Of a stretch of 64,000 nucleotides of DNA, positions 49,675-59,706 are shown in pieces (the first letter of the stretch is position 1; the number at the start of each line of letters is the position of its first letter). The stretch is from contig NZ_CP133188.1 in the NCBI RefSeq assembly GCF_030913635.1, positions 1,550,001 to 1,614,000 on the forward strand, read 5' to 3'. Made by a program: the position numbers and the translations under genes. This stretch comes from Sedimentibacter sp. MB35-C1. Lineage in GTDB: Bacteria > Bacillota > Clostridia > Tissierellales > Sedimentibacteraceae. The notes below the pieces were generated by a model that did no database searches, was not told the origin of the DNA, and saw only the letters and a list, made by a program, of their open reading frames with translations.

Positions 49675-51048
49675 CTATATATATAGTTCATCGTATATGT
49701 CTTCAATTTCGGTGCTTCTTTTTTCAAAATATTCTTTTGCAACCTGTGGGAACAGCGCATAGGATAAAACATCCTGTTCTGTTCTTGCCAGTTCTCCTAT
49801 TTCAGCTTTTAGTTTCTCATATTCATCTGGCAGCAAATCTGCAGGTCGTACGGTTATAATTTCCTCATCTCCTATTATTTTTTTTCGTATATCTTCAGAT
49901 ATAGGAGCTGCAGGTTTTCCGTACATTCCTTTTACATAATTTTTAATTTCTGTAGGAATAATTTTATATCTTCCGCCCGAGATTACATTAAACACTGCTT
50001 GAGCTCCCACCATTTGACTCATTGGAGTAACCAGAGGAGGGAATCCCAAATCTTCTCGTACTCTTGGAACCTCGGCCAGTACATCTTCATATTTATCTAA
50101 TGCATTAAGCGAAGTCATCTGCATTATCATATTGGAAAGCATTCCTCCGGGTATTTGATACTGAAGTGTTTTCGGCTCAGTCATCAATACTTTTATGTTG
50201 TAGGAGCCGTTATCCATATATTTTTTCATAACATCCTTAAAATAATCAGCAGCAGCATTAAGACTGCCAAGGTTAAGCTGAGGGTCTCTTTCTGTTCCAA
50301 TAAGGCTCAAAGCCAGAGATTCTGTTGCCGGCTGTGAAGTGCCTGATGAAAGAGGCGATATGGCTGTATCAACAATGTCCACACCCGCTTCTACTGCCTT
50401 AAGCATTGACATCTGAGCCACGCCGCTTGTGCAGTGAGTGTGAAATTCCACTGGAAGCTTGGTTGTTTCCTTTATAGATTTTACTAAATTATAAGCTTCA
50501 TACGGCAGAAGGATGCCCGACATATCCTTTATGCAGATTGAATCTGCCCCTTCATTTTCAAATTCTTTGATTAATTTCAAATAATATTCAATGGTGTGTA
50601 CTGGACTTATGGTGTAGCATATTGCACATTGGCAGTGTGCGCCTTCTTTTTTTATTACACTTATTGATTTTTGCAGATTACGGATGTCATTTAAAGCATC
50701 AAATATTCTTACAATATCAATCCCTTCGTAAATTGCATTTTTCAAAAATTTCTCTACAATATCATCAGGATAATTTTTGTATCCTAATATGTTTTGTCCT
50801 CTGGAAAGCATTTGAAGCTTTGTGTTTTTTACATTGGCTCTAATCTTTCTAAGTCTTTCCCATGGATCTTCATTCAGATATCTCAGGCATGTGTCAAATG
50901 TAGCTCCGCCCCAGACTTCCATTGAGTGAAAACCCGCGTCATCCATTTTCTTTAAAATCGGTAGTATTTCGTCAGTAGTTAACCTTGTTGCAATTAATGA
51001 CTGATGACCATCTCTCAAAGATGTTTCGGTAATTTTTAGTTTAGACAT
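49675..51048 (-). CDS. Carboxyltransferase subunit of pyruvate carboxylase/oxaloacetate decarboxylase
   Basis: 457 residues from the ATG at 51048, behind TTGGAGG; an in-frame codon 39 bases earlier has no site. TIM-barrel carboxyltransferase domain: TETSLRDGHQSLIATRL with the metal Asp, VEVWGGATFD-type block near 46, VRIFDALNDIRN near 109, the carbamylated Lys in SICIKDMSG near 172, and metal His pair in EFHTHCTSGVAQ near 197. The C-terminal PYC/OADA domain follows, but there is no biotin-attachment domain, so a separate biotin carrier must exist elsewhere. Makes or cleaves oxaloacetate. PycB and OadA cannot be separated by eye. Confidence 0.85.
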   Translation of the reverse strand: MSKLKITETSLRDGHQSLIATRLTTDEILPILKKMDDAGFHSMEVWGGATFDTCLRYLNEDPWERLRKIRANVKNTKLQMLSRGQNILGYKNYPDDIVEKFLKNAIYEGIDIVRIFDALNDIRNLQKSISVIKKEGAHCQCAICYTISPVHTIEYYLKLIKEFENEGADSICIKDMSGILLPYEAYNLVKSIKETTKLPVEFHTHCTSGVAQMSMLKAVEAGVDIVDTAISPLSSGTSQPATESLALSLIGTERDPQLNLGSLNAAADYFKDVMKKYMDNGSYNIKVLMTEPKTLQYQIPGGMLSNMIMQMTSLNALDKYEDVLAEVPRVREDLGFPPLVTPMSQMVGAQAVFNVISGGRYKIIPTEIKNYVKGMYGKPAAPISEDIRKKIIGDEEIITVRPADLLPDEYEKLKAEIGELARTEQDVLSYALFPQVAKEYFEKRSTEIEDIYDELYI

Positions 51049-51266
51049 ATTTCCTCCAATCAAATAGATATTAATTATTATTGTCACTAAAAAGTCAAAT
51101 ATTCTCTGTTACTATATACATGCTTCTATTATTGAATTAAGCTTCATCTTGAACCTAATTTAATATGTATGCTATAATATCATAAGAAATAATTTTTGTA
51201 TATAATAATTTGAATTATAAATATTTTGATTATAAAACAATTTTGTGAAATTATTTATAATATGTC
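51049..51266. other. Intergenic region between divergent carboxyltransferase and Lrp genes
   Basis: AT-rich. On the minus strand a weak promoter can be drawn (TTGACT at 51092-51097, 17 bp, ATTAAT). Nothing else recognised. Confidence 0.35.
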
Positions 51267-51295
51267 TTGCATAGGCCGGCTTTTAATAGTATAAT
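51267..51295 (+). promoter_or_regulatory. Sigma-A promoter of the Lrp gene
   Basis: TTGCAT (51267-51272), 17-bp spacer, TATAAT (51290-51295). The 110-base leader contains the small dyad GTACA-TT-TGTAC near 51307, a possible autoregulatory site. Confidence 0.6.
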
Positions 51296-51404
51296 AACAT
51301 GAAAAAGTACATTTGTACATAATTTTAAAAAGAGTTTTTTTAAAAACGCAGTTATATAAAAAGATGTTTTTAAAATATAGCTAATAAAACAAGGTGGTAT
51401 TATT

Positions 51405-51830
51405 ATGGATCAGACAGATTTGAAGATTATCAGCATTTTGCAGGAAGATGGAAGAATTTCCATGAAGGAATTGGGAAAAGAAGTGTCTTTAAGTCCGCCG
51501 GCTGTGGCTGAGAGGGTAAAAAGACTGGAAGATGACGGTGTAATTGAAAGATACAAGGCTGTTATTAATAACGAGAAGGTTGGTAAACCTATATGTGTAT
51601 TAATTAACGCATCGATAAAACCCGAAAAGCAGGAAAGTTTTCTTGAATTTGCAAAAAAGGCAGAGGAAATTATTGAGTGCTACCACGTAACAGGTCCCCA
51701 CAGCATGATTATGAAGGCATATCTTCGTGAAATGACACATTTAGAGGAGCTTGTGGGTAAAATACAGTTTTACGGAAATACTGAAACCTATATTATTATG
51801 TCAAGCCCCATAGAAGGCAAAGAAATTTAG
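51405..51830 (+). CDS. Lrp/AsnC family transcriptional regulator
   Basis: 141 residues. N-terminal helix-turn-helix (TDLKIISILQEDGRISMKELGKEVSLSPPAVAERVKRLE) and C-terminal RAM ligand domain (VLINASIKPEKQESFLEF, then VTGPHSMIMKAYLREMTHLEELV). Responds to an amino acid or related metabolite as a dimer or octamer. A ribosome site AAGGTGG precedes the ATG. The gene ends overlapping the convergent EamA gene by three bases. Target unknown; the adjacent transporter is a candidate. Confidence 0.92.
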   Translation: MDQTDLKIISILQEDGRISMKELGKEVSLSPPAVAERVKRLEDDGVIERYKAVINNEKVGKPICVLINASIKPEKQESFLEFAKKAEEIIECYHVTGPHSMIMKAYLREMTHLEELVGKIQFYGNTETYIIMSSPIEGKEI

Positions 51831-52681
51831 GTCTTTTCCTTTTTAGCACTAATGTATAAGATTAGGGAGGCTGACAATATTGTGAAACCTCCCAGTATGC
51901 TTAGCATATCAGGTATTTCTGACAGGAATATATATCCGAGTATTGATGAAAAGATAATATTTGAATAATCATAAATCGAAACCTCTGATGCTTCACACCC
52001 TTTGTATGCAGAGGTTAATGCTATTTGTCCTGATGCTGCCAGAACTCCCAGCAATGTAAGCAGGAAAAGCTCGAACAGGTTGGGCATGGCAAAGCTGAAT
52101 GCAAAAAACGGAAGGCAGCTGGCTGATGATAATAAGGAAAAACAGAATACTGTGGTGTAAATGCTTTCCCTGTTTCCTATAATTGTGATGAATATATAGG
52201 CAGCTCCGGAAAGAATCGCTGATATAAAGCCTGCAGCTGCAGGGATTAGCGATGAATTAAATTGCGGTTTTATGACCATCATTGCACCTGCCAGGGATAT
52301 TATCAGCACAGTTATTTTTGTTTTATTAATTTTTTCTTTCAGAAAACAACGGGCCAGTATTATTACAAATACCGGAGAGAGTTTATTGAGTATGGCAGCA
52401 TCTGCTGCCAGCATTTGTGTAGTTGCATAAAAAAAAAGTATAATGCCTGTGAAACCGAATATGTATCGAAAAAACAAATATTTTCTGTTCTCTTTGCTTC
52501 CAAAGCAGCTCAAATTATTTTTCTTGATAATTATAAATGATATAATCAGGCTTATAAAATTTCTGAAAAACACCTTCTCCATAAGAGGTATGTCAGGAAG
52601 GAGCTTAACAATTATCTGCATAGATGAAAAGGTAAATGCAGAAAATAACATCAGCAGTATGGACTTATTTTTTTTATTCAT
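51827..52681 (-). CDS. EamA/DMT family transporter
   Basis: 284 residues with ten membrane helices in two EamA repeats (about 3-135 and 145-280), the classic drug/metabolite transporter form. Typical parts: FSSMQIIVKLLPDIPLMEKVFFRN in repeat 1 and CEASEVSIYDYSNIIFSSILGYIFLSEIPDMLSILGG in repeat 2. Exports or imports amino acids or other small metabolites; the substrate is unknown. AAAGGTGA precedes the ATG. Confidence 0.9.
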   Translation of the reverse strand: MNKKNKSILLMLFSAFTFSSMQIIVKLLPDIPLMEKVFFRNFISLIISFIIIKKNNLSCFGSKENRKYLFFRYIFGFTGIILFFYATTQMLAADAAILNKLSPVFVIILARCFLKEKINKTKITVLIISLAGAMMVIKPQFNSSLIPAAAGFISAILSGAAYIFITIIGNRESIYTTVFCFSLLSSASCLPFFAFSFAMPNLFELFLLTLLGVLAASGQIALTSAYKGCEASEVSIYDYSNIIFSSILGYIFLSEIPDMLSILGGFTILSASLILYISAKKEKT

Positions 52682-52815
52682 TATATCACCTTTATCAGTC
52701 TTTTAAGTCGAAATTTTTGATTTGTAATTAATATACTCAAAATCAATATTATTATTATGATTGCTGAAGAATCAAAAAATACAAAGAATGTTTTATTGGA
52801 TTTTGTGAATTTTAT

Positions 52816-53259
52816 CTATATCCTGGGAATTATTGTTGTTCTTTCTTTACGCGGATAAGGCGCATTAGTTGGTATGCGGTTCATGTGCACAATAAAATTT
52901 GTAGTAATATTTGGGAATACTTGAATGTCGTATATCAATACGGGGTAATAATTTTCATGCATTACTCTTATATTGTAATCTGTATAAGGATATTCAGGGC
53001 TCATTTCAGCAATGTTGGGATTATATGCTACAGGTATTTCTATTACTGGGGCATCTCCATTACCATCTGTTGTTACGGTTTCAATCGGTATTAATTCATC
53101 CAAGGATGCATAAATTGTTATGATCGAATTTTCTAAAGGGATATTTTCAAATTCTGTTATTACTTTTACTTTAATAAACCCTGTCTCGGTTATCGGTATT
53201 AAATTTAACAGATTATGTACCTTATAAGGTTTGTGTAAATTAAAATGTTTAGCATTCAT
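52816..53259 (-). CDS. Protein resembling the N-terminal domain of SleC-like spore cortex lytic proteins
   Basis: 147 residues, no signal peptide. A carboxypeptidase-regulatory-like beta sandwich: GFIKVKVITEFENIPLENSIITIY, a TTDGNGDAPVIEIPVAY block, YPYTDYNIRVMHENYYPVLIYDIQVFPNITTNFIVHMNRIP. The same order (valued strand, T-D-xxG, P-F-xxYNI-V, GYYPV, I-F-x-x-I-T) starts clostridial SleC-type and peptidoglycan-binding cortex proteins; here the catalytic part is absent. Perhaps a spore-coat or cortex accessory protein. Ends in a basic tail. GGAGG precedes the ATG. The similarity is by memory of pattern and is moderate. Confidence 0.5.
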   Translation of the reverse strand: MNAKHFNLHKPYKVHNLLNLIPITETGFIKVKVITEFENIPLENSIITIYASLDELIPIETVTTDGNGDAPVIEIPVAYNPNIAEMSPEYPYTDYNIRVMHENYYPVLIYDIQVFPNITTNFIVHMNRIPTNAPYPRKERTTIIPRI

Positions 53260-53425
53260 AAGATTTTCAACCTCCGAATATTTAAATGATTTCTTGTAAT
53301 ACTCAATGTATGCATGATTAGAAAGGTGGTTAATTTTTTATGAATACATTTAAGTGAATAAAGGGACAAACCAAAAAATGTAGGTTTTATCAATATTTGC
53401 TGAAACATATAATATTATTGAAATT

Positions 53426-53457
53426 AAAAAAACCGAAAAAATTAATTTCCGGTTTTT
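53426..53457 (-). terminator. Terminator of the cold-shock gene
   Basis: Minus strand stem AAAAACCGGAAA/TTTTCGGTTTTT with one bulged G, then a run of T. Confidence 0.7.
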
Positions 53458-53482
53458 AATGCTCTTGTAATAAAATATTTAA

Positions 53483-53683
53483 TTATATTCTTTTTACATT
53501 AGCAGCTTGCATTCCTCTGTTTCCCTGAGTAATGTCAAAGCTAACTGCCTGACCTTCGTCTAAGGATTTAAATCCTTCTTCTTGGATAGATGAAAAGTGA
53601 ACAAACACATCATCTCCGCCTTCAGATGTAATAAATCCAAATCCTTTATCTGCGTTAAACCATTTTACCGTACCTTTATTCAT
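53483..53683 (-). CDS. Cold-shock protein (CspA family)
   Basis: 66 residues, a single cold-shock domain. RNA-binding motifs RNP1 [10 protein letters not shown] near 13-22 and RNP2 VFVHFSSI near 26-33 are intact, and the start [17 protein letters not shown] is the family hallmark. A single-stranded nucleic acid chaperone that melts mRNA structure. The long leader (about 130 bases from the promoter at 53821) is typical of cold-regulated csp mRNAs. AGGAGG precedes the ATG. Confidence 0.95.
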   Translation of the reverse strand: MNKGTVKWFNADKGFGFITSEGGDDVFVHFSSIQEEGFKSLDEGQAVSFDITQGNRGMQAANVKRI

Positions 53684-53820
53684 TAGGTACCTCCTATTTT
53701 TTATTTATATCCCAATTGTAAGTTAAAAAAAATCACACATTTTTACAAACCATATACACAAATAGTTATATGATCTCTAAAAATATGTGATATCTATAAA
53801 TACATCTGCAATACTTATTT

Positions 53821-53849
53821 ATGATAACACATATATTTATATGTGTCAA
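53821..53849 (-). promoter_or_regulatory. Cold-shock gene promoter with a palindrome filling the spacer
   Basis: Minus strand TTGACA (53844-53849), 17 bp, TATCAT (53821-53826). The 20-bp palindrome ACACATATA-TT-TATATGTGT (53827-53846) begins right after the -10 and covers the whole spacer. It leaves a 5' leader of roughly 130 bases before the ATG. Confidence 0.65.
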
Positions 53850-54081
53850 CATTTTTTAATAAATAATCACAGCTGTATGCTTATCAGGTGCCATTGTACT
53901 ATCATTTTATTCGATTTTATATTTTATTATCAATATATCAGCAATAAAAAAGAAGGCTTGCCATGCCAAGACTTTGATAAATTAAAAAAAACACATAGAA
54001 TATTTTTAAATGTATGGTATAATGGTAAAGCTATGAAATATGGTGATTTTAATGCTAGTATAAAAACGTAAGAGGTGTAAC
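53850..54081 (+). promoter_or_regulatory. Intergenic region with an extended -10 promoter for the flavoprotein gene
   Basis: TATGGTATAAT (54013-54023) is an extended -10 element without a clear -35, 58 bases before the next start codon. Nothing else recognised in this stretch; short reading frames here have no ribosome site. Confidence 0.45.
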
Positions 54082-55677
54082 ATGATAAGGATACAGCAGG
54101 TTAAACTTTCCATTGATCACAATGAAGAGGATTTATATATAAAAGCGGCAGAAGCGCTTAAAGTAAAAAAAGAAGAAATAAAATCATTGTCAGTATTCAG
54201 AAAATCTATAGACGCCAGAAAGAAAGAAGAAATTCTTTTTATATATGCTTTAGATGTTGAGCTTGACCGTGAAATAAAAATTCCTAAACGTAATAATAAT
54301 ATTTCTGTTGTGAAGCCGTTTGTTTATGAGGTTGAAGCAACAGGTGAAAAGCCGCTTAATAGCAGGCCCGTGATAGTAGGATGCGGACCTGCTGGGCTGT
54401 TTTGCGCTCTTTTGCTGGCTGAAAAGGGATATGACCCAATAATCCTTGAAAGAGGAAAAAAGGTAAAAGAACGGGTTAAGGACATTGATAAGTTTTGGAG
54501 AGACGGTGCTTTGGACTTAAGGTCAAACATTCAGTTCGGTGAAGGCGGTGCGGGAACTTTTTCTGACGGAAAACTTAATACGCTCATCAAGGACAGGTCA
54601 AAAAGAGGTAAAAAAGTTCTGGAAGAATTTGTGGAAGCAGGAGCTCCGTCTGAAATCACGTATATAAATAAGCCGCACATAGGAACAGATTTACTGAGAG
54701 GATGTCTTGTAAATATAAGAAAAAAAATCATAGAGCTGGGAGGAACGTTTCGTTTTGAGGAATGCCTAACGGATATTAATGTTAAAAATGGTAATATATA
54801 CAGAATAGTTACTGAAAGTGATATAATTGAAACAGATGCTCTGGTGCTTGCAATAGGACACAGTGCCAGAGACACATTTGAGATGCTTAATGGTAAGCTT
54901 GAACTAAAGGCGAAGCCTTTTGCTATGGGAGTAAGGATAGAGCACCCTCAGCAAATGATAAGCGAAGCTCAGTACGGCAGCATGGCAGGAAATCCAAAGC
55001 TGGGTCCGGCAGACTATAAGTTTGTGCACAAGTGCAAAAACGGGAGAAGCTGTTATACGTTTTGCATGTGTCCCGGAGGAGTAGTTACGGCATCTTCTTC
55101 TGAAAAAGGAGGAGTAGTTACAAACGGTATGAGCTTTCATGACAGAGATTTGGAAAATGCTAATGCAGCGGTTGTGGTTTCAATTGATCCGGAAGATTTC
55201 GGTGGAAAGGAAAATCCAATTGCAGGAATTGATTTTCAAAGAAAATTTGAGCAGAAGGCATTTGAGATTGCGGGAGGAAATTACCATGCTCCGGTTCAAT
55301 TGTTCAAGGATTTTAAAGAAAAAAAAGTTTCCACATCATATGGAGAAATATATCCAACATACAGGCCTGGAGCAAGTTTTGCAAATTTATGGGAATGCCT
55401 TCCGGACTATGTATGTGAAAGCCTTGCAGAGGGAATAACTGCTTTTGGAAAGTGGCTTGATAATTTTGACAGAGATGATGCTTTGTTAACGGGAGTTGAA
55501 ACAAGGACGTCATCACCCTTAAGAATAACAAGAGATGACGATTTGCAAAGCAGCATAAAGGGAATTTATCCATGCGGAGAAGGCTCAGGTTATGCGGGAG
55601 GAATTATGTCCGCATCAATAGACGGGCTTAAGATTGCTGAACAAATTATTAAAACATATAAACCTATGAAAAAATAA
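54082..55677 (+). CDS. NAD(P)/FAD-dependent dehydrogenase (COG2509 type)
   Basis: 531 residues. After an N-terminal domain of about 90 residues rich in Lys and Glu comes a Rossmann FAD site VIVGCGPAGLFCALLLAEKG near 97-116, then the family blocks NIQFGEGGAGTFSDGKLNT near 150, the segment PHIGTDLLRG near 197, LVLAIGHSARDTF near 254 and GVRIEHPQQMI near 280, ending with GIYPCGEGSGYAGGIMSASIDGLK. This uncharacterised oxidoreductase family is widespread in anaerobes. AAGAGGTG precedes the ATG. A second flavoprotein gene follows after 10 bases. Confidence 0.85.
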   Translation: MIRIQQVKLSIDHNEEDLYIKAAEALKVKKEEIKSLSVFRKSIDARKKEEILFIYALDVELDREIKIPKRNNNISVVKPFVYEVEATGEKPLNSRPVIVGCGPAGLFCALLLAEKGYDPIILERGKKVKERVKDIDKFWRDGALDLRSNIQFGEGGAGTFSDGKLNTLIKDRSKRGKKVLEEFVEAGAPSEITYINKPHIGTDLLRGCLVNIRKKIIELGGTFRFEECLTDINVKNGNIYRIVTESDIIETDALVLAIGHSARDTFEMLNGKLELKAKPFAMGVRIEHPQQMISEAQYGSMAGNPKLGPADYKFVHKCKNGRSCYTFCMCPGGVVTASSSEKGGVVTNGMSFHDRDLENANAAVVVSIDPEDFGGKENPIAGIDFQRKFEQKAFEIAGGNYHAPVQLFKDFKEKKVSTSYGEIYPTYRPGASFANLWECLPDYVCESLAEGITAFGKWLDNFDRDDALLTGVETRTSSPLRITRDDDLQSSIKGIYPCGEGSGYAGGIMSASIDGLKIAEQIIKTYKPMKK

Positions 55678-55687
55678 GGATGATATT

Positions 55688-56914
55688 ATGAAAATAGCTG
55701 TTATCGGCGGAGGAGCCTCCGGGCTGACAGCGGCAATAGCTGCGGCAAGAAATGGTTCCGAAGTTGCAATATATGAAAAATTAAATAAAGTCGGGAAGAA
55801 AATACTGGCAACCGGTAATGGCAGGTGCAACTATACTAATATGAATTTGTCAATTGACAAATACCACGGGAAAAACACAAAGCTAGCTGAAAATATATTA
55901 GAATTTTTTGATTTAAAGAAAACATTAAACTTTTTTGAGGATCTGGGGATAAATCCCTATATAGGAGATCAAGGCAAAGTGTACCCGGGTTCACTGCAGG
56001 CGTCAAGCGTACTGGATGTGCTCAGGTATGAAGTCGAGAGACTTAATGTTGGAGAGGTTACAGAATTTGAAGTTTTGGAATTAAGAAAAAATAAAGACAA
56101 ATTCAGTATTATTGGTAGGGATAGTGTCCATTATGCAGATAAAGTAATTTTGGCCACCGGAGGAAAAGCCAGCCCCCAGTTGGGATCTGACGGCAAAGGG
56201 TTTGAAATTGCATCATCGTTGGGACATAGAATAATAAACCCATTTCCGGCATTAGTACAACTTAAGCTTAATGGGAAATTTTTTAAAAGAATAGCAGGAA
56301 TAAGGTTTGACGGAGTGGTTAAAGGATTCACAGACAAAAAAGTCATACGTGAGGAGGATGGAGAAATACTGTTTACCGAATACGGAATTTCGGGACCTCC
56401 TATACTGCAGATAAGCAGAATGATTGTTGAAGAGCTGAATAAGAATCACAGAGTCTATATTTCTGTTGATATGTTTCCGCAAATATCGAAATTTGATCTT
56501 TATGATATATTAAATACCAGATTTAATAAAATTGGATACAAAAGCATCGGAGATGGATTGATAGGATTTATTAACAAAAAGTTAATACCTGTAATTTTGA
56601 CGGAGGCTGGATTTGAGAAATTCGATAAAAAGTGCGGAAAGCTGAATAAGAAGGAAATATATAAAATAATAGATATATTAAAGGATTGGAAATTTGAGGT
56701 GACAGATCACAATTCATGGCAGCAGGCTCAGGCAACTGCCGGTGGGGTGGATATGTCCGAAGTGAATTCTAATACTCTTGAATCATTGAAAGTAAAAGGA
56801 TTATTTTTAGCGGGAGAGATACTTGATGTTGACGGCGATTGCGGAGGATTTAATCTTCAGTGGGCATGGAGTTCCGGATATGCAGCCGGGCATTTCAGTT
56901 CAACCTTAGTATAG
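55688..56914 (+). CDS. HI0933-like flavoprotein (BaiN/YhiN-type NAD(P)/FAD oxidoreductase)
   Basis: 408 residues. FAD site at the start: [21 protein letters not shown], then [16 protein letters not shown] near 40-56, a signature of the HI0933/YhiN group. [26 protein letters not shown] lies near 155 and the end is [31 protein letters not shown] near 373-403. Some members act as bile-acid or enone reductases; the role here is unknown. AAGGATGATATT precedes the ATG. Probably in one transcript with secA downstream. Confidence 0.9.
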   Translation: MKIAVIGGGASGLTAAIAAARNGSEVAIYEKLNKVGKKILATGNGRCNYTNMNLSIDKYHGKNTKLAENILEFFDLKKTLNFFEDLGINPYIGDQGKVYPGSLQASSVLDVLRYEVERLNVGEVTEFEVLELRKNKDKFSIIGRDSVHYADKVILATGGKASPQLGSDGKGFEIASSLGHRIINPFPALVQLKLNGKFFKRIAGIRFDGVVKGFTDKKVIREEDGEILFTEYGISGPPILQISRMIVEELNKNHRVYISVDMFPQISKFDLYDILNTRFNKIGYKSIGDGLIGFINKKLIPVILTEAGFEKFDKKCGKLNKKEIYKIIDILKDWKFEVTDHNSWQQAQATAGGVDMSEVNSNTLESLKVKGLFLAGEILDVDGDCGGFNLQWAWSSGYAAGHFSSTLV

Positions 56915-56928
56915 AGAAAGGATGCAAT

Positions 56929-59691
56929 ATGAAAAAATTTTTAGAGAAAATTTTCGGTTCGTATAGTGAAAAAGAAGTTAAAAGATTAGAGCCAACTGTG
57001 AGCAAAATTTTGTCGTTAGAAAGTGAAATGACAAATCTAAGCGATGCACAGCTTAAAGCAAAAACTCAGGAATTTAAGGAAAGACTTGCTAAAGGAGAAA
57101 CGAAGGATGATATTCTGCCCGAGGCATTCGCAGTTGTCAGAGAAGCTGCTTGGAGAGTTTTGGGTCAAAAACATTACCGAGTTCAGCTCATAGGAGGCAT
57201 TGTGCTTCATCAGGGGCGTATAGCCGAAATGAGAACAGGTGAAGGTAAGACACTGGTTTCAACTTTGCCGGTTTATTTGAATGCACTGGAAGGAAAAGGC
57301 GTACATGTTATAACAGTCAATGATTATCTGGCAAAACGTGACTGTGAATGGATGGGCAAGGTTCATAATTTTTTAGGACTCAGTGTAGGATGTATTGTCC
57401 ATGGAATAACCAAAGCTGACAGAATGAAAGCGTACAGATATGATATAACTTACGGTACAAATAATGAATTCGGTTTTGACTACCTGAGAGACAACATGGT
57501 TATAAGAAAAGAAGAGATGGTTCAAAGAGATTTGAACTACTGTATCATAGACGAAGTGGACTCAATACTGATAGATGAAGCCAGAACTCCGCTGATTATA
57601 TCCGGAGAAGGAGACAAATCTACCAGTCTTTATGAAATGGCAAATAGTTTTGTTATAACCTTGAAGGGAAAAGTACAATTACCCGAAGACAAAAAATCTA
57701 AAATGGATTATATAATGGGCGATATCGACGAAGATGATACCGTTGATTATATAGTTGATGAAAAAGGCAAGAATGTTACGCTGACTGCCAGAGGTTTAAC
57801 CAAAGCCGAGAAATTCTTCAATATTGAAAATCTTGCAGATCAGGAAAATATGGAAATTTCTCATCATATTAATCAGGCTTTGAAGGCACACAACACCATG
57901 AAAAGGGATATTGACTACATCGTAAAAGATGGGGAAGTTCTGATTGTAGATGAATTTACCGGACGTATTATGTACGGCAGAAGGTATTCAAACGGTCTGC
58001 ACCAGGCAATAGAAGCAAAAGAAAGAATCGAAGTCAGAAAAGAATCAAAAACACTTGCAACCATTACATTTCAAAACTATTTCAGAATGTACAAGAAATT
58101 ATCAGGTATGACGGGTACAGCTAAGACAGAGGAAGAAGAATTCAGGGAAATTTACGGTGTTGATGTTATTGAAATACCTACAAATAAACCGATAGCAAGA
58201 AAAGACTTTGAAGATGTTGTATATAAGGGAGAAGTAGGAAAATTCAAAGCAGTTATAAATGAAATAATAGAAAGAAACAAAAATGGTCAGCCTGTACTAG
58301 TAGGTACAATTTCTATTGAGAAATCGGAATTATTGAGCAAAATACTAAAAAAACAGGGCATTAAACATGAAGTACTAAATGCAAAACAGCATGATAAGGA
58401 AGCTGAAATTGTTGCTCAGGCAGGACGTCTCGGTGCTGTTACCATTGCCACAAATATGGCCGGTAGAGGTACGGACATTGTTCTGGGAGGAAATCCCGAA
58501 TACCTTGCTAAGCACAAGATGAAAAAAAATGGATTTTCTGATGAGCTGATAGCACAGGCAGACGGATTTAACGATACAGAGGACCCTGAAGTAACTGAGG
58601 CAAGAAGAGTATACAAAGAACTTCTGGCGCAGTCAAGAGATGAACTCAGAGATGAGCAGGAAAAGGTAAGAGAAGCAGGCGGGCTTCATATTATCGGTAC
58701 TGAACGTCATGAATCCAGACGTATAGATAATCAGCTTAGAGGGCGTGCCGGAAGACAGGGAGACCCAGGTTCCACGCGTTTTTATATCTCTCTTGAAGAC
58801 GACCTTATGAGGCTTTTTGCCGGAGACAAGGTAAAATCAATAATTGAAACCCTTAAGATGCCCGAGGATGAGCCGCTGGAGGCAGGAATGCTGACAAGGA
58901 CTATTGAAACGGCGCAATCAAGAGTTGAAGGCAGAAATTTTGACATAAGAAAGCATGTGCTTCAATATGACAATGTAATGAATAAGCAGAGAGAGGTTAT
59001 TTATACCGAAAGAAGAAGAGTTCTTATGGGAGAGAATTTAAAGGACTACATCTCAAATATGATTAATGACCTTATTGATAAGGGAATCAGGATGTATACG
59101 ACCGAAGAAAGATACTCCGATAATTGGAATATTGCAGAATATTCAAAATATATACAAGATACTTTTTCATTATTAATCAGTTTTGACGGCGAGAAAAAAG
59201 AAGACATTACAAAAGATATGATGAGAGAAAGGGCAAAGAGTGCCATTGACAGGCATTATGCAAGGCAGGAATCGGAATTCGGAGAGGAAATCTTCAGAGA
59301 AATAGAGAGAATTGTACTTTTGAAAAATGTTGATATGAAATGGATGGATCACATTGATGCTATGGATCAGCTGAGACAGGGAATAGGCCTCCGTGCAATA
59401 GGAAACGAGGATCCTGTGAGAGCATACCAGGTAGAAGGGTTCGACATGTTTGAGGAAATGACGTCATCAATTCAAGAAGATACAGTTAAAATGCTTATGA
59501 GAGTGAGACCTCAGGAAAAAATGCAGCGTAAAGAGGTTGCCAAGATTACAGGTACCAGCGGCGGAAATACCGGAGGAACAGGCAAGCCTCAGCCTGTGGT
59601 AAAAAGAGAGAAAAAAATAGGCAGGAATGATCCGTGTCCTTGCGGAAGCGGAAAGAAATACAAGAAATGCTGCGGAGCGAATGAAGAATAA
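56929..59691 (+). CDS. secA: Preprotein translocase motor SecA
   Basis: 920 residues from the ATG at 56929, behind GAAAGG; upstream in-frame codons lie in the previous gene. ATP-driven motor that pushes preproteins through SecYEG. Visible: N-terminal [16 protein letters not shown], Walker [15 protein letters not shown] near 100, the segment [23 protein letters not shown] near 205, [12 protein letters not shown] near 395, [10 protein letters not shown] near 510, [18 protein letters not shown] near 600 and the C-terminal zinc tail [17 protein letters not shown]. Full length. Confidence 0.97.
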   Translation: MKKFLEKIFGSYSEKEVKRLEPTVSKILSLESEMTNLSDAQLKAKTQEFKERLAKGETKDDILPEAFAVVREAAWRVLGQKHYRVQLIGGIVLHQGRIAEMRTGEGKTLVSTLPVYLNALEGKGVHVITVNDYLAKRDCEWMGKVHNFLGLSVGCIVHGITKADRMKAYRYDITYGTNNEFGFDYLRDNMVIRKEEMVQRDLNYCIIDEVDSILIDEARTPLIISGEGDKSTSLYEMANSFVITLKGKVQLPEDKKSKMDYIMGDIDEDDTVDYIVDEKGKNVTLTARGLTKAEKFFNIENLADQENMEISHHINQALKAHNTMKRDIDYIVKDGEVLIVDEFTGRIMYGRRYSNGLHQAIEAKERIEVRKESKTLATITFQNYFRMYKKLSGMTGTAKTEEEEFREIYGVDVIEIPTNKPIARKDFEDVVYKGEVGKFKAVINEIIERNKNGQPVLVGTISIEKSELLSKILKKQGIKHEVLNAKQHDKEAEIVAQAGRLGAVTIATNMAGRGTDIVLGGNPEYLAKHKMKKNGFSDELIAQADGFNDTEDPEVTEARRVYKELLAQSRDELRDEQEKVREAGGLHIIGTERHESRRIDNQLRGRAGRQGDPGSTRFYISLEDDLMRLFAGDKVKSIIETLKMPEDEPLEAGMLTRTIETAQSRVEGRNFDIRKHVLQYDNVMNKQREVIYTERRRVLMGENLKDYISNMINDLIDKGIRMYTTEERYSDNWNIAEYSKYIQDTFSLLISFDGEKKEDITKDMMRERAKSAIDRHYARQESEFGEEIFREIERIVLLKNVDMKWMDHIDAMDQLRQGIGLRAIGNEDPVRAYQVEGFDMFEEMTSSIQEDTVKMLMRVRPQEKMQRKEVAKITGTSGGNTGGTGKPQPVVKREKKIGRNDPCPCGSGKKYKKCCGANEE

Positions 59692-59706
59692 GAAGGAGTT
59701 GATAAA

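Noticed and set aside
53787-54071. 94-codon open frame before the flavoprotein gene
   Set aside because: No ribosome site, overlaps the cold-shock promoter region on the other strand, and reads as random AT-rich sequence.
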